A stretch of DNA of 64,000 bases, taken from Girardinichthys multiradiatus (taxonomy: Eukaryota > Chordata > Actinopteri > Cyprinodontiformes > Goodeidae). How positions within the stretch are numbered: the first letter of the stretch is position 1; every line of letters starts with the position of its first letter. Location of the stretch: NCBI RefSeq assembly GCF_021462225.1, contig NC_061815.1:47851873-47915872 (forward strand). Direction: 5' to 3'. The position numbers were made by a program, and so were the translations under genes. The notes beneath the pieces were generated by a model that was given only the letters and a program-made list of their open reading frames with translations, was not told where the DNA came from and made no database searches. Below, in pieces: positions 1 to 12,279 of this stretch.

Positions 1-1260
1 AGTTCAAATAATTAGGGTTGATTACACATTCCTGCCAAGAACATTAAAGAAAAGGTAAAAAAGAAAATGTCTTGTTCTCTTGCTATCAATTTTTAGACTG
101 AAAACATTGGCCACAATCTGACATTTGAGACAAGCCATTTTCTTAATAGCAGCATTCATCATGGGAAGCTTGTCTACCAGGGTGGGGGAGCTGACTTAAT
201 CTTGTACCTTTTGAAAATGCCATCAGAATTCAAATCCAAGCATCTGTTCCTGAAACTGACCTCAAAGGAAATGTACCTTCACCTCCTCAGTGCTTTGCTT
301 CGGACACATTTGTTGTTCTAGATGCCAGGAGTAAAACTCTATCTCAAGAGGCTGGTCCATTTTGCAGGAGAACACGGGGCTTTGCTTCAATAGATCCTCT
401 CCTGTGCTTTGATTCCTTCTGCGCCGCACCACTTAAAAGTGTGTGACCTCACACACACAGTCATCCACACTGCACAGTTAGGAAGCGCCTCGAGAAGTTT
501 CTGCTGATTGGCTCAGGTTTGAACAATGTCCCACTGAGAATTAAGGTCACTCACAAAGCAAGAGTGAGTCTATATATTTGGTCATTGTAGAAAAAAAAGG
601 AATCTGTTTTTCTTTTTTTCACGTTGCAAAAAGTGAATTCTCAATTTTATGTTTTGTATTATTTCATTTCAAAGTCAAACTTCTGCCTCTTTTTATAACC
701 TTTTCTTGGTTTATTACATTTTAAGTCAAAACTAAAAAATCCTGCCTCAATCTCTATAGATCTTTGTCGTTTTTTCCTTTGGCAGGAAGAATTGCACTTT
801 TGACTTTCACTATTTAATGAAGCAGCTAAGAGAAATGACCCATCCAAAGGTTTCTATCAACTCAATATGCACGCGGAAGCTCCGACAAGGGGCCGTTCAG
901 CCCCACTTATTCATAAATGAACTCGATATTTCATTCTAATTTGTGCTGTTCTGCAGAGTGTTCGACACAGACAAGTACCAAAGCTTAGGCGCGTTCGCAG
1001 TGTGGCAGCTGCAGACATTCACCTCTGGGATAAAGGTCCTCTCCTTTACAGATGAACCCAGGGTGGTCATCAGGGGGTCAGCCCTGTAACACCCACATGG
1101 GACGACACGCAGAATGAAAGCTGTTTTATTTGTGGGTGGGGAGAGAATCAGATTTTTTTATATGAGATACAGAAGATGATAGCTGTCAAAAGAGTTTATC
1201 TAAATTGGTCAACAAAATATTCAATATTTTAGTGATAATTTATATTTTTAAGATATTAGT
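1..1260. other. Unique AT-rich sequence, no gene seen
   Basis: I see no exon-like stretch or known repeat. The only promoter-like feature is an inverted CCAAT box (GATTGG, about 507-512) followed about 60 bases later by CTATATATTTGG (about 570-581). This spacing is longer than usual and such motifs occur by chance in AT-rich DNA. Confidence 0.5.
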
Positions 1261-1283
1261 TTTCTTTCTTTCTTTCTTTCTTG
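1261..1283. repeat. (TTTC)n microsatellite
   Basis: About five and a half copies of TTTC in a row. A simple tetranucleotide repeat with no visible function. The following sequence to about 2260 is unique and AT-rich with no gene seen. Confidence 0.85.
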
Positions 1284-2263
1284 CCTTGAAAAATGAAAGG
1301 CAGGTTAAAGATACCTCTTGTTGAGATAATATTTATTTATTTTATTTATTTGGTGAGTGAAATGTCTCCTGATAATTAGCTGCTATATTTTTCTTGCTTA
1401 TTCTCTAAGCAATGTCATTGACCTAAATTTTGAAAAAGAAAAAAACATTTATAAAAAAGCAGGTAGACTAAGTTCAGAAAAGAAAAAGTCAACAATATTC
1501 TGTATAATTTTGCAGTATTTAAGATATTTGACCTGGAGAATAGGAAACACAATTATCCATATTTATAACAGCTGATTAAGTTATTAGTGCTTTAAGTTCT
1601 TTGTAATACACTTAAGTTTCAGTGTTTAGTATTTTAAAAACTAAAAAGAGAGAAAACTCCAGTTCAAATAGTAATTATAGATGGATATACCTTCGCATTG
1701 CTGGGTTTATTTAGTGACGGTTCTATTAGAGAGTTCCATTTATTCAATGAAGGACTTTTTTAAATTATGCAAAGTGTAAAATGGGATTTTACGTGTAGTT
1801 GAATGTGGGTCACTTCATGTCCTTGGGTTTTATGGTTTTTCATAGGCATTTTGTTTCTATTAAACATGCCGAATTTCTTAAGAAGTGCTGGAAATTGTAA
1901 ATAAATAGAAAATGAAGCAAACTACATGGTTTCATCCCTCCCCTGCCAGTGTAATTTTCCACCCATACTCGGAACATTGACCTCTTTTTGTTAAAACCCA
2001 TCATGAACGTTATTCAGATTTAAGATTTAATACCTCAGGATGTTTGTGCTGCAATCTTTGTTGCCAGTTCTCTTAGGATCAGAGGAAAATACATTTTAAC
2101 CAATGACAAAAAAGGTGCAGATTTAAAAACTTGAACAAATTCCTTTTAAATAAACAGTGAGCCATTGTGCCCTCTCTCTGGAGCTTGTAACGCTAACTGC
2201 TAAAGTGCACTTTTCAAAATGAAATCCTTGCTGTGAAGGCTGCTTATATATTTATATTTCAGT

Positions 2264-2398
2264 ATGTCTGTGTTAGGTCGAAGAGCATCCTCGGAGGAGA
2301 AGTCAACACAACCAAGGAGACTGATCACCCCACCAAACCCACACACACCTCCAATGTTGGCTGGGCTGGGTTTAAAATCAATATTATATCCTTCATAA
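2264..2398 (+). other. Short ORF of 44 codons, possible exon, unrecognised
   Basis: An ATG-initiated frame of 44 codons ends at TAA (2396-2398). It is preceded directly by a pyrimidine-rich acceptor-like stretch ending TTTCAG (about 2257-2262). The peptide is rich in Arg, Ser, Pro and Thr, with a basic RRASS motif near residue 7 (a protein-kinase-A-like consensus) and a PPNPHTPP proline stretch, which is less random-looking than most short frames here. I do not recognise it and see no clear splice donor within it. It is as likely to be chance as a terminal or cassette exon. Confidence 0.15.
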
Positions 2399-2889
2399 AA
2401 CATGAATGACTTCATGCAGCAAAAACATTGGATAGCCCTGTTGAGTTGTATTCCTAATAGGGTGTGAAAACGCTCACACTTACTTGTTAGGAATTACAGG
2501 TGGAGAGCTTCAGCACCTGACGACAGCTCTCCTCATCTTTGTGAAACATATCAGGTGGATTTATTGTTTAATGGAGGTGCTTGATGCCTGCTGCAGCCTG
2601 GTTTGAAGAGAATGACTTCCACTGTTATGGCTGTCATCCTGCGCTGAAAAGCCTCCGTCTTCTGTGGATTTCGTCCATGTCCGTGGCTTTGGAGGGGTTG
2701 GTGGGGCTGCATTCACTGGCTCCTCCCACAGCTTGAACACAGACAACCTTTAACTTCCCAGACAACCCTTCTTCACGCTTACGTGCAAACACATTCACAC
2801 ACACAAACACATAAGATGCAGATTTGGAAACAGATGCAATAATGCAATTCTATGGACATACAAGGAGCATACAGCTTATAAGAAATTAC

Positions 2890-3092
2890 ATTTACTAATA
2901 GTGTATTGGTTATAATAATAATGATTATAATGATCAGCATTATTATTATTATTAATAGATTATTATTAATGAATTCAAAATGGACTATTTGTATTATTGT
3001 TATTAATATAATTATTATAATAATTGTTATTTAATTATTATTATTAGTAATAGTAGTAGTATTGGTAGTAGTAGTAGTAGTAGTATTGGTTT
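2890..3092. repeat. AT-rich simple repeats ending in (TAG)n
   Basis: Irregular runs of ATT, AATA and ATTATT (about 2910-3045) pass into a cleaner TAG/GTA trinucleotide array with one TATTGG interruption (about 3046-3090). Degenerate microsatellite DNA with no coding potential. Confidence 0.75.
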
Positions 3093-3494
3093 TGGGGCAT
3101 TTTGCCCTCATTCCATCGCTGCCTCTTTCCGTTTTTTACCTGTAATCAAACCATTTTGTACCCATGTACTTAAACCAAGCTGCATTGGCTTATTTTTCTT
3201 TATATTTTATTATTTATATTAATTATAGAGAGAAACAGTGAAAAAAGTGTGGAATTTAATTAAAATGTGCATTGTTGCATGTAAACTTTGTATTCCATTC
3301 TGTTACTGTTTATACTGGTTCTGATGCATGTTTGGGTCAGGTGACCCCAGATCAAACCAAAAAAAAAAAAAACTCTGAGGGACTTCCTGCAAGAAGATAT
3401 GATATTATTGGAATCATGTAGCCACATTTCCTTGCAGTAGACTATGAGGAGGTTGTGTACAATGTCTTTAGTCAGTTGTTAAGACGGGTATGAA

Positions 3495-3698
3495 ATGTTA
3501 CAATTATTCTTAGTTTTTCTCTTCCTCTCTGTCCTTTTCATCTTTGTCTTTTTGCTTCCTGACGCAGATGCAGCCTGTTGTGTCATAAACCCTAAAGTCA
3601 ATTGTGCAACAGGAGGATTTTCTTTTTTTCCCACTTTTGTTGAGCAAATCTGCTTCACAAACTGCAAGGCAAGCAGTCCCACCACACTCTTTGTCTAA
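3495..3698 (+). other. 67-codon ORF with signal-peptide-like start, unrecognised
   Basis: An ATG frame of 67 codons ends at TAA. Residues 1-20 are strongly hydrophobic (Leu/Phe/Val), then comes ADADAACC with further cysteines spaced through the remainder, so on paper it looks like a short secreted cysteine-bearing peptide. The hydrophobic part is encoded by a T-rich run that could equally be the pyrimidine tract of a splice acceptor ending in GACGCAG (about 3562-3568). No family is recognised, no promoter or poly(A) context is visible, and T-rich DNA readily gives false signal peptides. Confidence 0.12.
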
Positions 3699-3699
3699 G

Positions 3700-6399
3700 C
3701 TGCCAGTACAGGACACGTAGAGGCTTTGTCTACTTTGGCCTGCACCTCCTTCCCAAAGTTATTGAGGAAGACAGTGTGTTGCATTTGTGCTTTCAGGATG
3801 TAGGGAAGCAGCGGGGCCTTGCATGTCCATGGTCTCATCCAGGAGTGTTTACTAGGGGAATGTAGCTGAAAAGAATTTCGATTTGTTCAAGTCACAGGTC
3901 TATACTGTGGTCTTAGACATTTTACAGTTGTGTATAGCAGGTTTACTGCATGAACAGTGCCAGTAAAAGGTTAATTAAATCAGGAGAGAAGACACGGCAA
4001 AGTGTGTAGCACAGCAAGGCTTTTTTGGAGCGAGTATGAAAGCTGAGCAGAAATCCTCTAACATGCTTCTCTGCTTGTTGCTGTTCACTCTTTATATGCA
4101 CACACACTGGTATCTCACTTTGGTTTTTTTTCATACTATACCTCCCTAAGATGAGAGCAATCAGGCAACCGTGCGGTCATGTTTGTGCACACACACGTAC
4201 ATGCCGTAGGGGCGTCACGCTGACGGAGGTGACACGCCATCTGTCAAACTCCTGTCTCAGATCTGCGCCTTGTATTGTGACAGTGGAATCAGTCTATTGA
4301 TCGTAGCATGAAGAAATCCTTCCTCACCGCTTTCATAATTCAACATGACACGAGCTAAACTCTAAAAGAATAACTAATATCAGTTTTTTTTCCCACCCTT
4401 TGGTCTGGAGGGACAGCCATTTTTGAGATGTTTGAAGAATTTTCCATTATTGGCAGAGCTAACTGTTTCATGATTTGTTGATTGGGGTTAGGAAGGTGTG
4501 TCTGAGTTTTATTTGGTGCCTCGTCAAAGGAGGAGGCACGCTTTGATTGCCATCATTTTTACTGTCATCACTTCTCTTCTGGCTGCTGTTGTCACTGCTT
4601 AAGTGCCGGCACTGTGAAGTGCTCAGGGTGACGGGATATGGGATTCAGTGAGGAGATGTCATGGCAGCTGTTGTGCTTACCACTCATATAGCGCCTTCTG
4701 TGTTAGAGTGATTTGGGAAAGTCTTGAAGGGGTCACTGCCCTCTTATTTCCTTAGAACAAAGGTTGGGGAGTTTTCAGCCTCCTTTGACACAAACGACAA
4801 AACGATCACAGATTTTTTTTTTCACCTTGCTGTTTTTACAACCTGGCTCACGGTATGTGCGATGATGGCATTCTTGTCTCGGTGTATTTTTGTGCTCAGC
4901 CACATTCACAACATCACAGCACCACATAGTGAAAAACTTCTTCACACGCCACAGCTACCCCCCACAGAGTAGATGATCTGATTAGACTTTAGAGTGTCTG
5001 GCTGTATAAATTTGCATATTAATAAGGAAAAGCTGATTTTCTTGAAGCTACTACATCTTTTTAATACTTCAAAGATAGAATTTCAAATAACATCTATGTG
5101 AAGATGGGGTTTTATATGTATTTCTGGAAGTATTTGCTAATCAATGTATTTTTCATATGCTTCGATATCCATATTTTATTATGAGAAGTTTAATACAGTT
5201 GTATGTAAGGAGGAAACCAAATTAACATGATAAAGTGTGCATGGCAAATAAAATACATCTTTCGTTTAATTCAGTGTCAAAACTGATCAATTTTAAAATA
5301 ACGTTGAAAAAATGCCTGACTAAAAACCTTAAATATTGATTTTGGAAAGAAAAGTACAGTTCATAGTTTGAAATGATCAATTTTAAGGCTGTTAGCTTAA
5401 TAAGTACTTGGTTAATTAATGTGTTATTGTACATTTTGCGGATTAAATTTGTGCTAATCCAGTAATCATTAACCACTGTAGTGTTTTTCCTTTATTTTTT
5501 GTAGCTGATTCTCAAATTGCATCTTGTGAAATTCAGTGAAACTCTTTTGTGTGAAATAATCAGCAGTTTTATTTTTCTTTATAGTTTTTTACTGCAGTGT
5601 CAAAGACAGCAAAGTTGGTTTTTACATCCTTTAAAGCTGTTTCATCTGTCCAGCCTGTATTTACCCTAACCCAACACATATGACCCGGGTCCAAATTAAA
5701 CCCTGACAGTTAGGGTAGAAAAACGGATCTTTTTATTCAATGTATTTAGAAAGATATCAGATAAGATAATCTTTACTCAGTAGGTCAAAGCAACTGTATA
5801 TCATCAGTGTTTTTGAGTAGTGGGGCTCTTAATGAGTGATTTATCTTTTAGTAGCAGATGATGGAAAACAACACAACTAATTTACACCAAACAAAGCAGA
5901 CTCACTTTCTGTTCACACTTTACAAGTCAGCATAATTTAATCAGTTATAAACAATAAAATCGTGGTTGTTATGGCACTAAGGGATGTAAAAACACATTTT
6001 CTAATTGTTCTGATCTGAAATAAATAGACATCCATGAGCTTTTTTTAGGTTTTTGACCTAACAGGTGCTTCTTTGTTCATGTGAAAGAAAATAATGATCA
6101 GCAACCATTCACCTGGGAAACTTCATGTTGCATGTTTAGGATGTTAAATTTTCTTTAAAGAAACCAGTCATGTAATGAAAAATCAAAATGAGATAGTTAT
6201 TTAATTTTCATTCTAAAATATTGAATAATTAATTAAAATGCAATCTTTGCTGGTCAAAAACAGATGATGAGAAATAAAAAATTGGTCTGATTTTTTTTAA
6301 AGGTTTAAAATAATAAAAACTTTGTGCCAAACAAAATGGAAAATTGGCTCATTTTCACACATTCTGACAACCTCCACAGCTCAGCTTGCTGCTTCATCC
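3700..6399. other. Unique AT-rich sequence, nothing recognised
   Basis: No repeat family, RNA gene or exon candidate could be supported here. Open frames are short and start or end without splice or Kozak support. Confidence 0.5.
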
Positions 6400-6600
6400 C
6401 GTAACGTCGCTGGCAATTTATAGCCAGAGGAGGGAAATTTTACTTGAGTAGCTCGTAGCTCTACGTGACCTCTACTTAGAGCAGCATTACGTGAACATAT
6501 TTTAGTAAAAGTAAAAAGTAATAGTCCGAATTTGGTAAAAAGGCTACGCAAGAAGGGAGTACTTGTTTGATCAGAACATGAACATCTCATTTAATTCATG
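6400..6600. mobile_element. Degenerate non-autonomous DNA transposon scrap (hAT-like?)
   Basis: The block contains TTTTACTTGAGTAGCTC and AGTAAAAGTAAAAAGTA, a combination that recurs in many fish genomes in short non-autonomous elements usually classed as hAT-like. Ends and target duplications are not clear. A smaller piece with the same motif (ACTTGAGTAAAAGTA) lies at about 10127-10141. Class assignment is from memory of the motif only. Confidence 0.35.
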
Positions 6601-9600
6601 AAAAGAATGGAAACATTTTTTAAATACTGTGCAAATTCAGGTATTTTTAAGAATAAAATAAAAGAATTAGTTCAAGCACATGACATCATTACAAAATATA
6701 AAATTCAGACAGAAGAAACATACATTTCCAATATTTTTTTAATAATATAAAGCTTGTGAAACCAAAACTTACAGTAAATACTGTATATATTTTATGTTAG
6801 AACAGTGCAAAGTGCTTCAGGTGACAATATATTTGTATATTTGCCTGACCCCCAAAAGGCATGAATGCTTTTGACAACGAGCTCACAATGTGTTTTCTTT
6901 TCCCCAAACTGATAAAAACTATTATATTTGTATGTATGTATGTATAATATATATATATGTTTTTTCTTTATACACTTTTGTTCATCTTTATCTTTTTTGT
7001 GGTGGGAAAAAATGCATGGGAGAGCACAAGGTTTACAGAAGAAACAGCGCCCCCTACAGTTACAGGTATGAGTAAGATAGTTGCAGAATTAGGTTTTTTA
7101 TGGTCCATCATGAGTAAGTAGAAATTTGAAATTGGTTTTATTTAATTTCTATGTTTAAAATAGGTAAAACACAATCCTGGGCACTGTGCTAGTAAAAGGT
7201 ATTAACTCTTTGTTGATGATTTTTGATTTTTTTTAATATAAAAAAATAATCAAACTAAATTACATTTCAGCATTTCCATTATGAATCCCCCCAAAAAATC
7301 CTGTTTATGTTCCCTTTTTTTAAAACAGAAATCAAACACTTACTGGACAACTGGTCTCTCATGGGAAGATCTGAATACAACAACATGCACGGACCCAAAG
7401 GGCCATCTCTTTATAAATTCTTTAAGGTTTGAAGCTTTCGGTTCAGCATTCATAGTAATAAAACCGCCCTTTATCCAACTGTTTCAGAGGCTCCAAATTG
7501 TTGGTTAAATTGAGCTCACCAGGACAACAGAACCCGCTAGCAACATTATAATGTAAAATAAATGTTTACTAACCATATCAGCTGATTGTGGAGCTTTATT
7601 TTATGGCTAATTTAATTAACAGCAGTTGCTGGCTAAAGTGGAGGCAGGTTCAGAATTGGTACACTTTATGAGGTTCTTCTACACTTATTTAAAATGTTCT
7701 TAACTTACATTTCAAGAAATATCAGTAACAAATTATATATAAATACTTCATACCCCTAAGTTTGATATTTTCACCTGTTTTTGGTTGTCTGAACCTTTCT
7801 TAGAGGGGTCAAAATTCTCCTTTTTCCTGTAATTCACATCATGCATGCAATGACATCTCACCTCTGTGCATGGCACTGACTACTCACACACTGTTGGGAG
7901 ACTCCAGGACTTGTCATTACGATTAGGAATTACTCTAAACCTGTCAATTACGAAACCTCTATTCACCGTCCTCAGGAGAAAATGGTTCATTTCATTTCAT
8001 CACACAAGCTAATTGAGGGATTGTATTACTGTGCAACATGGAAATAGACAAGAAGACATTTTTATACTCTATGAATATTAATGTTTGAGACTGAAATCAT
8101 CATGTTGATCCATTAGTTTTGTTAGTAATTACATATATGTCTGATATCTTCTCTACAATTAATGGTTTTCCTAACCCAGCCATCTACCTCAGCTTCATCG
8201 GGATACGGTCTCCCAGGGAAACATCCGTGTCATGGAGAGATTGTAATGTGATTAATTCAGAGAGTAGTTTAGTTTTTTTCCATTTGTTGCATGCAAGGAA
8301 AAACCACAGCTTAAAGAAATGGGTGGAACCTGATAACCTTGAAAAGACAGAAGAACGTTAAGTAGCTAGGATATAGTGTCCCTGTTTCACATAGTTTTCT
8401 GTCCTCTCCAGGATCGACGCTGCGTTTTCAGATGTTGTCTCCAGACTACCCTGTTATCTCACATTTATTCAGTTTCATGTCTTCTTTTTTTAAAGCCTTC
8501 TTTTAATCACTTACCTGGGGACTGAGGAATATTAGCTATGTCGGTTGCTCTGGTGGTTTTGGTTTTTAACCTTTTGTTTTGCAAATTTTAATGTTAACAT
8601 TCAGAAAGTTAAAGATCAAGGTGATCGCTGCATCTGAATGTGAATGTCTGTGCTTCCAAGTTTTAAAGTCATTTTGCTTGCTGCTTCGCTGTGTCCTTCA
8701 TCAAGACACTGAGGCTAAAATGTTTGAATTGCAAAGTACCATCAGCCATGGAGTGGGTTTTTAATGTTCTGGCTCCAATGATAAACCAAAAATCTATAAA
8801 GTTCATAAAAAGGTCAATTAAGGGGTGAAGAATAATGGCAATAAAGGCATGTTTTGTGTTATGCCGCTCTAATTTTGTTTTAGACACATGTAAATAAAGT
8901 CGTATCTTAACTGGAGTTGCAACACAGGATATTCCTATCTGCAGAGAAAAAAGATAGTCTGTTCACAGACAAATAAATGTTTCATTTAAAACTGTAATTT
9001 CAATCAGGATTTCAGTCACTTTACATCATGGTAGCAGTTCATCTCCACATATGCCACAGAGAAGGGGCGTTCATCTACATCCTACTACTATATCTGATAG
9101 TTTTGTAATGTTTGTTTCATTTAATAATGCATACGTAATGTTTCTGAAGCACAGAATAATGTGAAGAATGAATGATTTTCCATTGTGGTTGGAGTATTTA
9201 CTGTATTTACAGTATTTACACAAATGTTTTAACTAAAAACATGAAAGATTATCTATTTGTTTTCATTTAAAATAGAAAAGCAACACATTTTCCTTCTGCT
9301 GCAAAACACTTGTAATAATACTGACAAGCACAGTCATAATGATGGCAAATAAACAATTTTATTATTCCTTAGATTCTGATGCATAAACGTAAGCCAAAAT
9401 AACATAGAATAAATACCTGCAACATTTAGTGGTATGTTTATGTGCTTTTTTGCTCAGACTATTGCTACCTTTATGCCTACATTCAGCTGCTTCTCAGATA
9501 TCCTGCCTCTAGCTTTTTCACTGTAGTTTTAAAACAGCCTTACCTTAGGCATTTTGTCCGAAAAGCCAAGTTTTTTTTTTTTTTTGTATGCAAGGGAAAA

Positions 9601-12213
9601 GCTTAGGACCCTTCATTCAGCCAGCTGACCAACATTGCAAAGAAACAGGTGGGGGTGGGGCAGTGCTGTATTGATTTGAACTCCATATTACCAGAGAAAA
9701 CATCTGAACTTTTATAAACTATAGGTATAGCACATCAGTCAGTCTTTGCATGTTGGTTTATAGCACTACGTGCATCTGAAGTGTGGACAGAGAGCTAAAG
9801 TTGTGTAAAAACAGGAAATCTGTTCTAGACATTTTGTTGCTAATAAGACATGTGTGGCTTAATCAGATTAAAATACAGTATACTGCTGTAATATTTAGTC
9901 TTGGTGGTTTGTTTGTCTTTCGACTAAACTAGCAAACTATTAATAAATATGATCTTAACTGATCTGAAACATGAGGCCTGGAGGTGGGAGGACACTGTGT
10001 GTGTTAACAGCTATGTCCCCTTTTTTCGTTTGTTTGTTTGTTTTTTTTTTTTGCTATGACCCATTTTGAGCAGAATCGGTTGGAAATAATCTTATTATTT
10101 ACATGAAATCTTAACAGGTCTGCTTACTTGAGTAAAAGTATCAGATTTCCTTCTTAACTGTTCATGTGATGATGTTAGGATATCATCCTGATGCCATTAT
10201 CTCCCATATATCCAAGTTTGTTACCCATGCTTAAAGTAGCTTATATTGCAAAATAAAACAAATTCATATTCCTTTAGTAGGGCATTTTGATTGAGTGGCA
10301 GTCCTCTTCTAAAGGACATTCTAATGGCTTTATGGTAAGACTTGAAGGGCTGATTGGAAAGAAGGTGATGGCGCAGTTAAGAAGAACACACACATTCCAA
10401 CACCTCCACCCCCTTACTTTCCTTAAGGGAGAAAGGTCAGTATCCAGAGGAGGAAATGGTGAGCTATTGTTTTGATTGATCACACAGCAAGGTCCAGGGA
10501 GGACGCAGAGTCACTTTCATTGTCAAACTCATTATACCACAGGAGAAGATTCCCTACCTCTGCTCCCATGTCCTTTTTTCACAGCAGCAATGTGAAAAAG
10601 CCTTCCGCTGTCTGCAGATACGACACGGGCTTGTCATAGTCGAAAGCCAGGTGAGATATGCTGAATGCACATAATAGTTTCAGTCTAAACTTTAGTGTGA
10701 GGAAATGCATATTTCTGCAGGGAGAAAAAAAACTAACAAAACTATCTGAAATGAGGACTCACTCAGAATATTAGCAATAGTAACCGTCAACTTACACCAT
10801 CGACAATGTGGAGGACTGCCAAATCAATTAAAATAAAGCAAAATGGAAGTGTTGTAGCCAAAGGCAGCTTGCAAGAGGTTTGGAAGGATATGCCGGTCCT
10901 GATTAAAAATGAATGGTATCAGAATACATAAAGCCTTCTGGCCAAGTGCCCAGAGCCAAGCATCCTGAAACTGTGGTCACTTCAGTGGCAGGGGAAAGGC
11001 ATTAGGTATCCAAGATATGACGGGATGCTCAAGTAACAGATTGTTCTCGGTTCAATTCATCTAATCACCAATGCAAACCTAAGCACTTTGCAGATATAGA
11101 TTTGAGGCCAACGACTGATATTGTACACCATGTAAAGTGATTCATGCTCAAAGAAAGAAAACATATTCTCATTGCAGATGCGTCTTTTCTACGTGTTTTG
11201 CCTCTTCTCTCCAAGCCAGGCCTTTTATCTTGGCCCAGCTGAACTCAACCCAACAGCAACATACACAACATGAAACAGAATTCTTCGCTCACTCATCCAA
11301 ATATTATTTCCCCTGAAAAGGCTCCATTCATTGTTATAGTTCTGATCCTTAAATAGGTGTTATTTACATTTGCATGAAAAAATTATAGATGAAGCAGGGC
11401 TTTTTTCTACACTCATATTTGCTTGTGTTGATTTAAATTAGATGTGGGTGATTTATGAATACTTGATTGGATTGGAATGGATTTGCAAGCCCAGCTGCAT
11501 TGTAGCCATTACTATCATGTGTCTCCTTTAGATACAATGCAAAGCAGTTGTGTTTGAGTTTTTTTCAATAAAGTAAATGAAAACAGATCATTTTACCGTG
11601 AAATAACTGAACAAAGATTTACATTGAGTAAATAATCCAGGGTCATCAAAAGACAATGAGTATCTGATTCCTAATTTCTAGATGGTCCTTCCTGTGGATT
11701 GTTTTGCGTCTGGGGTATTGATCATGCCTAAAGGCTTCCAGGAGAGGTGAAGCCATCTCTGCCAAGAGTAGAGGTCACTCAGATAAATTGGCCAGGTTGG
11801 CTTTTAGCAGCTCCAGGGTCAAATCCCATTCATCTTATTAGAGCGACATATCCTTTTAGAGGTCTCAGAAGAAGGATTAGACAAAAGAACAGCAACTGGG
11901 CATTAGATGACAGACCATTTGGCAAATAGGTTAAAGCAGTTTTCACCTATTGTCTTTTTCTGCATTACCCAAAGGAGCTGTCTGCAGTAGAGTTTTGCAT
12001 GGCAGCTCTAAAGGTTAGAAAGACACATTCACCGTAGATGGGAACAGGCAATTTTAAGGATACCTTTACAAAGTGAATACAACACAACTATATAACAGCA
12101 TATATCAGTTCTGACTGTTTTTATTGTGCTTTTATTCCTTCATGTCTGTCTATCCAACTAAAAAAGAATCATTTTCAAGTAAATTCACTTTTATTAGATG
12201 TCAAGTTTTTATA
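6601..12213. other. Unique AT-rich sequence with short simple repeats
   Basis: Contains a (TATG)n/(AT)n run at about 6930-6959, a T15 run at 9571-9585 and a (TTTG)n/T run at about 10029-10053. No exon, RNA gene or recognisable transposon could be supported apart from the small hAT-like motif near 10.13 kb. Confidence 0.5.
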
Positions 12214-12275
12214 ATTTCCTATATATTATATAGGAAATATATATATATATATATAATTTCCTAATATATAAAATA
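12214..12275. repeat. AT palindrome plus (AT)n
   Basis: A 25-base near-perfect palindrome (12214-12238, arms ATTTCCTATATA and TATATAGGAAAT) runs directly into (AT)n and then a third ATTTCCTA copy. Such AT-rich palindromes can extrude as cruciforms and are unstable; no function is visible. Confidence 0.6.
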
Positions 12276-12279
12276 TTAC

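Noticed and set aside
2561..2746. Minus-strand Pro/Ser-rich 61-codon frame
   Set aside because: No ATG start, no acceptor with a pyrimidine tract and no family recognised; likely chance in a GC-richer patch.
7740..7790. Tc1 end fragment (CTTCATACCCCTAAG)
   Set aside because: Only about 15 bases resemble the end; too short to call.
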